Shown here: positions 5,496-9,200 of the stretch, piece by piece
Layout: the number at the start of each line of letters is the position of its first letter
How positions within the stretch are numbered: position 1 is the stretch's first letter
Source of the DNA: CAZCBJ01 sp964496705
GTDB taxonomy: Bacteria > Chloroflexota > Anaerolineae > Anaerolineales > Anaerolineaceae
DNA: 9,200 bases
Direction: 5' to 3'
Assembly: GCA_964496705.1 (NCBI GenBank)
Contig: CAZCBJ010000160.1
Location: forward strand, 1 to 9,200
Translations under genes and position numbers: made by a program
Notes under the pieces: model-generated
The model's input: only the letters and a program-made list of their open reading frames with translations
Database searches by the model: none
What the model was told of the DNA's origin: nothing

Positions 5496-6560
5496 ATGAC
5501 CCAATATATCATCCGGCGCTTGCTCCTTCTGCCGTTGATTTTGTTTGGGGTGACCATTCTGATTTTTGGCATGCTGTCTTTCCTCCAGCCGGCGGAGCGC
5601 GCGGCGCTGTACGTGCGCGATATTCCCAAGAATGAAGCCATGATGGGTAATATCATCAAGAAGTATGGACTGGACAAGCCCATCTATGTGCAATATTGGA
5701 TCTGGCTGGTCGGAAGAACAGATACGGTCACGGGCGATTTGATCGGGGGTGTTCTGCGCGGCAACTTTGGTTACTCCCGGTCGGCTTCCCAACCGGTGGC
5801 GGATTTGATTTCAAGGCGTTTTCCGGCCACCATCGAATTGACCCTGTATTCGATTTTGCCGATCATCGGGATCGGCGTGTGGCTGGGCATCATCTCAGCC
5901 GTGAACCACAACAAGCCCCTCGATCAGGTGGCGCGTGTGTTCAGCATCATCGGGTATTCTTTCCCCAGTTTCGTTTTCGGGCTGCTGGTGCTGATGCTCC
6001 TGTATGCCCAATTGCAATGGTTCCCGCCTGGCAGGCTCTCCAACTGGGCCAATGACATTGTCAACAGCGCGGCGTTCATCACCTATACCAAGCTGATTAC
6101 GATTGACGCCCTGCTGAACGGGCGCGTCGATATTTTTCTGGATGCGCTGCGCCACATGGTGCTGCCCATTGTCACTCTCTCCTACATTAACTGGGCGCTT
6201 TATCTGCGCGTGACACGTTCCTCCATGCTGGAAACTTTGCGCCAGGAATATGTGGTCACCGCGCGCGCCAAGGGCGTCGCTGAAAACGATGTGATCAACA
6301 AACACGCCCGTCCCAACGCGCTCATCCCGGTGGCCACCTTGAGCGGCCTAACCATCGCCGGTTTGCTGGGAGGGGTGGTCATCACCGAGACTATTTTTGA
6401 GTATCCCGGCATCGGTTCTGCCGCCGGCGCCGCTGCGGCGCAGTTGGATGTGATCACCGTGCTGGCCTTCACCCTGATGACCGGTGCAATCCTGGTGTTT
6501 GCCAACCTGGTCGTGGATGTGCTGTACGCTTTCCTCGACCCGCGCGTGCGCCTGTCTTGA
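5496..6560 (+). CDS. Peptide/nickel-family ABC importer permease, DppB/OppB type
   Basis: This is one of two membrane subunits forming the transport channel. The 354 residues start with MTQYIIRRLLLLPLILFGVT, the typical DppB beginning in which an Ile-Arg-Arg cap leads into the first membrane helix (about 10-30). A periplasmic-side segment follows (about 31-110) containing the B-type 'LRGNFGYSRSASQPV' (87-101). Further helices lie near 115-135, 148-172, 220-240, 278-300 and 320-345. The cytoplasmic coupling loop that contacts the ATPases (EAA motif) is EYVVTARAKGV (251-261) through RPNALIP (272-278). The segment around 185-220 is a moderate insertion. I placed the start at the ATG with AAGGAG 7 bases upstream; an in-frame upstream extension to 5430 would translate the hairpin and is implausible. 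Transcription probably continues from the binding-protein gene through the hairpins. Confidence 0.95.
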   Translation: MTQYIIRRLLLLPLILFGVTILIFGMLSFLQPAERAALYVRDIPKNEAMMGNIIKKYGLDKPIYVQYWIWLVGRTDTVTGDLIGGVLRGNFGYSRSASQPVADLISRRFPATIELTLYSILPIIGIGVWLGIISAVNHNKPLDQVARVFSIIGYSFPSFVFGLLVLMLLYAQLQWFPPGRLSNWANDIVNSAAFITYTKLITIDALLNGRVDIFLDALRHMVLPIVTLSYINWALYLRVTRSSMLETLRQEYVVTARAKGVAENDVINKHARPNALIPVATLSGLTIAGLLGGVVITETIFEYPGIGSAAGAAAAQLDVITVLAFTLMTGAILVFANLVVDVLYAFLDPRVRLS

Positions 6561-6584
6561 TTTTTGCAGCCGATTGAGGAAAAG

Positions 6585-7625
6585 ATGAGTGATTCAGAAC
6601 CCAAAACCAGCGCAACCATCGCCAGTTTTGACCTCCCGGAGCGGAAAATTTCTCGCCTGGAATCCTTCCTGGGGCCGGAAATGTATCGCATCTTCACCGG
6701 CGTCCTGCGCAATCCTTTATCGGTGATTGGCACCACGCTGATCATTATCTACATATTGGTCGCGCTGCTTGCTCCATATATCTGTCCTCCGGTGAGCACA
6801 CGCGATCCCTATAAAATCCCTCGCGATGGCTACGGTCCGGTGCCCAAGGAACCCGGCACAGTCTGGAAAACCCGCCCTCCTGAACAAACTTTTTGGATGA
6901 AGGCGCTTGGCATCAAAGAATGGGCGCATTTCTTTGGCACCGCCAGTGGTCAATGGGATATTTTCTATGGCGTGGTGTGGGGTGCCCGCTCGGCTCTCAA
7001 GGTGGGTGTAATCATTGAGTTCTTCACGCTCCTGCTGGGGATCATCATTGGATCCATGTCTGCCTTTTACGGCGGCTGGTTGGACAACCTGTTGATGCGC
7101 ATCACCGAGGTGTTCATGGCGTTTCCCTTCCTGCTGGCTGCGCTGACCCTCTCGGCGATCCTGACCCCGATCATCGGCAAAGGCACCTGGCCGGCAACCA
7201 TTGCGCTGATCGCCTTCGGCTGGATGGGCTACACCCGTCTGATCCGCGGTGATGTTCTGGCTGTGCGCGAGCGCGAATATGTCATGGCTGCCCAGGTGGT
7301 GGGCGCGCGCGATGTGCGCATCATCCTGCGCCATATCATTCCCAACGCGATCTATCCCACTCTGGTGGTGGCCTCGCTGGACATCGGCACGATTGTGATC
7401 TCCTTCGCTGCGCTCAGCTTCCTGGGCATCGGCACCGAGGTCGGCTATGCCGATTGGGGGCAGCTAATCAGCTTCGCTCGCAACTGGATCCCCCAACTGA
7501 CCGAGTACTGGTACATTTTGGTTTTCCCGGGTGTGGCCTTGATCCTCTTTGTCCTGGGCTGGAACCTGGTCGGCGATGCGCTGCGCGACATCATGGACCC
7601 GCGCATGCGCGGGCGCGGTGCATAA
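6585..7625 (+). CDS. Peptide/nickel-family ABC importer permease, DppC/OppC type
   Basis: This is the second channel subunit, partner of the preceding permease. The 346 residues have a hydrophilic N-terminus, a first helix (about 46-66), a soluble stretch, then the C-type entry WDIFYGVVWGARSALKVG (124-141) and helices near 139-163, 176-195, 203-219, 262-282 and 308-330. The EAA coupling loop is EYVMAAQVVGARDVRIILRH (231-250) leading into IIPNAIYP. The region between helix 1 and HFFGTASG (116-123) is about 30 residues longer than in E. coli DppC, and includes a proline-rich run (YGPVPKEPGTVWKTRPPEQ, 83-101). The start is the ATG with GAGGA 4 bases upstream, 24 bases after the previous stop; a TTG at 6564 is in frame but lacks a ribosome binding site. 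The gene ends at a strong terminator and is the last of the operon. Confidence 0.95.
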   Translation: MSDSEPKTSATIASFDLPERKISRLESFLGPEMYRIFTGVLRNPLSVIGTTLIIIYILVALLAPYICPPVSTRDPYKIPRDGYGPVPKEPGTVWKTRPPEQTFWMKALGIKEWAHFFGTASGQWDIFYGVVWGARSALKVGVIIEFFTLLLGIIIGSMSAFYGGWLDNLLMRITEVFMAFPFLLAALTLSAILTPIIGKGTWPATIALIAFGWMGYTRLIRGDVLAVREREYVMAAQVVGARDVRIILRHIIPNAIYPTLVVASLDIGTIVISFAALSFLGIGTEVGYADWGQLISFARNWIPQLTEYWYILVFPGVALILFVLGWNLVGDALRDIMDPRMRGRGA

Positions 7626-7638
7626 AATTTTACATCTC

Positions 7639-7671
7639 AAAAGGCTCTGCCACTGCGGCAGAGCCTTTTTT
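7639..7671 (+). terminator. Rho-independent terminator of the importer operon
   Basis: GGCTCTGCC (7643-7651) pairs perfectly with GGCAGAGCC (7657-7665) around the loop ACTGC. A further AAAA/TTTT pairing extends the stem, and six T residues follow (7666-7671). It lies 13 bases after the last permease stop. On the opposite strand the stem is followed by only four T residues, so it may also stop the convergent aldo/keto reductase transcript, less efficiently. Confidence 0.93.
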
Positions 7672-7695
7672 GTTTACCTTCGAATGTGCCAAGGA

Positions 7696-8676
7696 TTACC
7701 AGTACGGATACACATTGGGCGTGTCGCTGGCTTGAACCAGGCGTTCCTGCTGATCCAGGCTCAGCGTCCAGCCGGTGCAGCCGAGGTTATCTTCCAGTTG
7801 CTGCATGTTGCGCGCGCCAATGATCGGTGCGGTCACACCGGGGCGGTTCAACACCCAATTGAGCGCCACCTGAGCCGGGGTCCTGCCCGCCTCTTTGGCC
7901 ACCGCGTTCAATGCGTCGAGGACATCCCAGGTGCGCTCGTTGGCGTAGGCCTGCCAGGATTCGCTCCAGTTCTTCTGGCTGGCTTCCTCCACGCGTGTGC
8001 CCTCCACCGGAGCGGTCATCCCGCGCTGGTACTTACCGCTCAGCCAGCCGCCGCGCAGAGGACTCCAGGGGATGATACCCACCCCCTCGTTGAGGCACAC
8101 CGGCACCAGCTCCCACTCGATACCGCGGTCGAGCAGGTTAAAGAGCGGCTGCAAGCAGGTGAACGCCTCCCAACCGCGGGCGCGCGACAGGTCAATCATC
8201 TTTTGCAACTGCCAGCCGCGCAGGTTGCTGGCGCCCAGGTAACGCACCTTGCCGCTTTTCACCAACCCGTCCAGCGTTTGCAGCGTCTCCTCGATGGGGG
8301 TGGTCGGGTGCCAGGCGTGAATCTGGAACAGGTCAATGTAATCGGTCTGCAGGCGGCGCAGGCTGGCCTCCACGCTGGAAAGGATGTGCTTGCGGCTCAG
8401 GCCTTCCTCGTTGGGGCCGGGCCCCATGCGGAAGCGCACCTTGGTAGCAATCACCAGGTCGTCGCGCTTTTTACCCTTCATCCAGCGCCCGGTGATCTCC
8501 TCGGAGATGCCCAGCGAATAAACATTGGCGCTGTCAATAAAGTTGCCGCCCGCCTCCACGAAGCGGTCGAGAATCTGGAGGCTGACCTCCTCGCTCGATT
8601 CGCGTCCAAAGGTCATTGCTCCCAGGCACAGCTCGCTGACCCACAATCCAGTTTTGCCCATCAATCGGTATTCCAT
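7696..8676 (-). CDS. Aldo/keto reductase, NADP-dependent oxidoreductase
   Basis: The 326-residue protein has the (beta/alpha)8-barrel aldo/keto reductase signature and should reduce aldehydes or ketones, or oxidise alcohols, with NADPH in the cytosol. The catalytic tetrad is visible: D48 and Y53 in FIDSANVY, K79 in ATKVRF, and H120 in LFQIHAWH. Other family marks are the N-terminal YRLMGKTGLWVSELCLGAMTFG (3-24), the strand VRYLGASN (144-151), the cofactor-binding PWSPLRGGWLSGKY (203-216) and the C-terminal IIGARNMQQLEDNLG (285-299), which contacts the 2'-phosphate of NADPH. It resembles the aryl-alcohol dehydrogenase / YajO-type subfamily, but the substrate cannot be deduced. AAGGAGGA lies 5 bases before the ATG. 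It converges on the importer operon and shares its strand with the membrane-protein gene 88 bases upstream; nothing ties it functionally to the importer. Confidence 0.93.
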   Translation of the reverse strand: MEYRLMGKTGLWVSELCLGAMTFGRESSEEVSLQILDRFVEAGGNFIDSANVYSLGISEEITGRWMKGKKRDDLVIATKVRFRMGPGPNEEGLSRKHILSSVEASLRRLQTDYIDLFQIHAWHPTTPIEETLQTLDGLVKSGKVRYLGASNLRGWQLQKMIDLSRARGWEAFTCLQPLFNLLDRGIEWELVPVCLNEGVGIIPWSPLRGGWLSGKYQRGMTAPVEGTRVEEASQKNWSESWQAYANERTWDVLDALNAVAKEAGRTPAQVALNWVLNRPGVTAPIIGARNMQQLEDNLGCTGWTLSLDQQERLVQASDTPNVYPYW

Positions 8677-8703
8677 TATTTCCTCCTTGAAAGTTTCATA
8701 CTG

Positions 8704-8712
8704 TTATCCACA
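8704..8712 (+). promoter_or_regulatory. Single consensus DnaA box in the leader of the aldo/keto reductase
   Basis: TTATCCACA is a perfect match to the DnaA 9-mer. It lies in the 88-base gap upstream of the reductase, about 28 bases before its ATG. No second box or AT-rich unwinding region is nearby, so this is not an origin. It could mark DnaA-controlled transcription or be chance. Confidence 0.3.
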
Positions 8713-8746
8713 GATTGGGTTAAGGATTTCTTTTTACAGGATATCT

Positions 8747-8756
8747 TTTCGCGAAA
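8747..8756. promoter_or_regulatory. Short perfect palindrome TTTCGCGAAA
   Basis: A 10-base perfect palindrome lies 8 bases beyond the stop of the membrane-protein gene and about 70 bases upstream of the reductase start. It could be an operator half-set or a small RNA stem. It is too short to be sure of and has no T-run to make it a terminator. Confidence 0.2.
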
Positions 8757-8764
8757 CTTGAGCT

Positions 8765-9190
8765 TTAATACACCGGCGGCAAAGCCGCCGCCAGCCCGAA
8801 CAACACCGCCAGCAGTGCGCCGGCGCTGAGGGGCAGCGCCAACAGCACCTGCAGCAGTGTTGCAGCGATCCAGACTTTCAGGGTCTGTTTTCCTTTGGTG
8901 CGATAAACCCGCCAAATCAACACCAAACCGGCCAGCACAGCCAGCACTGCTGCCATGAAGATGGCTGGCAGCGGCTTGAATGTTTTGGAAAGCTGGGCTG
9001 AGGTGATCACCACTGCCATGATCAATCCCTGTGGGATGCCCACCCACAGCGCCCGGCGGATTGTCTGCGTTGTTAATTTGTTGATGCGCGCGCTGAGCCA
9101 CACACTCGCAAAGAACAGCACCGCCATCAACAGATATACCAGAGCAAGCCCCATCCAGAGGAGAACTGGTGCGTATTTTGTCATGTCCAT
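8765..9190 (-). CDS. Small four-helix membrane protein of unknown function
   Basis: I do not recognise a named family. The 141 residues are almost wholly hydrophobic with about four membrane segments: near 8-31, 47-65, 74-94 and 104-136. They are separated by short basic loops (SARINKLTTQTIRR, 33-46; RVYRTKGKQTLK, 94-105) that suggest positive charges on the cytoplasmic side. No catalytic motif, signal for cleavage or cysteine is visible. The gene is complete: the ATG at 9190 has GGAGG 5 bases upstream, ending exactly at the window edge; a second in-frame ATG two codons later has poorer spacing. It precedes the aldo/keto reductase on the same strand with an 88-base gap, so co-transcription is possible but not certain. 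A role in membrane physiology, or as a subunit of a partner outside the window, cannot be distinguished. Confidence 0.75.
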   Translation of the reverse strand: MDMTKYAPVLLWMGLALVYLLMAVLFFASVWLSARINKLTTQTIRRALWVGIPQGLIMAVVITSAQLSKTFKPLPAIFMAAVLAVLAGLVLIWRVYRTKGKQTLKVWIAATLLQVLLALPLSAGALLAVLFGLAAALPPVY

Positions 9191-9200
9191 GGACGCCTCC

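Noticed and set aside
8701..8765. Replication origin
   Set aside because: There is only one DnaA box, no AT-rich unwinding region, and no dnaA, dnaN or similar gene nearby.
7549..8829. 426-codon plus-strand open frame
   Set aside because: It is antisense to the aldo/keto reductase, whose catalytic residues are all intact, and it runs through the terminator and two genes. The translation has the His/Gln/Ala-rich look of a shadow frame.

Overview
The window looks like a chromosomal segment of a Chloroflexi bacterium, probably class Anaerolineae. The main clue is the solute-binding lipoprotein at 3297-5390: right after its lipobox cysteine comes a Val/Glu/Lys-rich spacer ending in 'VTATPEP', a linker style I associate with Chloroflexi binding lipoproteins. 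The moderately high GC and the GGAGG-type ribosome binding sites are compatible. This is inference from protein style; there is no rRNA gene here to confirm it.

Layout. (1) Positions 1-818, minus strand: a cytosolic-looking class A beta-lactamase-fold serine hydrolase (84-818), followed 10 bases later by the first 24 codons of a lipoprotein that runs off the left edge. (2) Positions 819-1188: a non-coding divergent region. It holds a TATAAT box for each direction and, between them, a 196-base element with 18-base terminal inverted repeats flanked by a 5-base direct repeat (CTCAG), which I read as a MITE-like insertion. (3) Positions 1189-7625, plus strand: a complete five-gene peptide/nickel-family (Opp/Dpp-type) ABC importer in the order ATPase D, ATPase F, binding protein, permease B, permease C. 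The two ATPase genes overlap by one base. A 141-base gap precedes the binding protein. Two strong abutting RNA hairpins lie between the binding protein and the first permease. A Rho-independent terminator follows the last gene. (4) Positions 7696-9190, minus strand: an aldo/keto reductase, and upstream of it a small four-helix membrane protein of unknown role.

How the parts work together. The lipoprotein captures an unidentified solute, most likely a peptide or another class-C family 5 ligand, outside the membrane. Permeases B and C form the channel, and the two ATPases power uptake. The twin hairpins after the binding-protein gene lack a U-tract, so they look like a stability or processing device that would let the binding protein be made in excess of the permeases. 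The divergent serine hydrolase could act on peptide-like or peptidoglycan-derived material, but this link rests only on position.

I found no convincing undescribed multi-gene system here. The most interesting non-coding structures are the MITE-like element between the divergent promoters, the double hairpin, and a probable leaderless start for the serine hydrolase.
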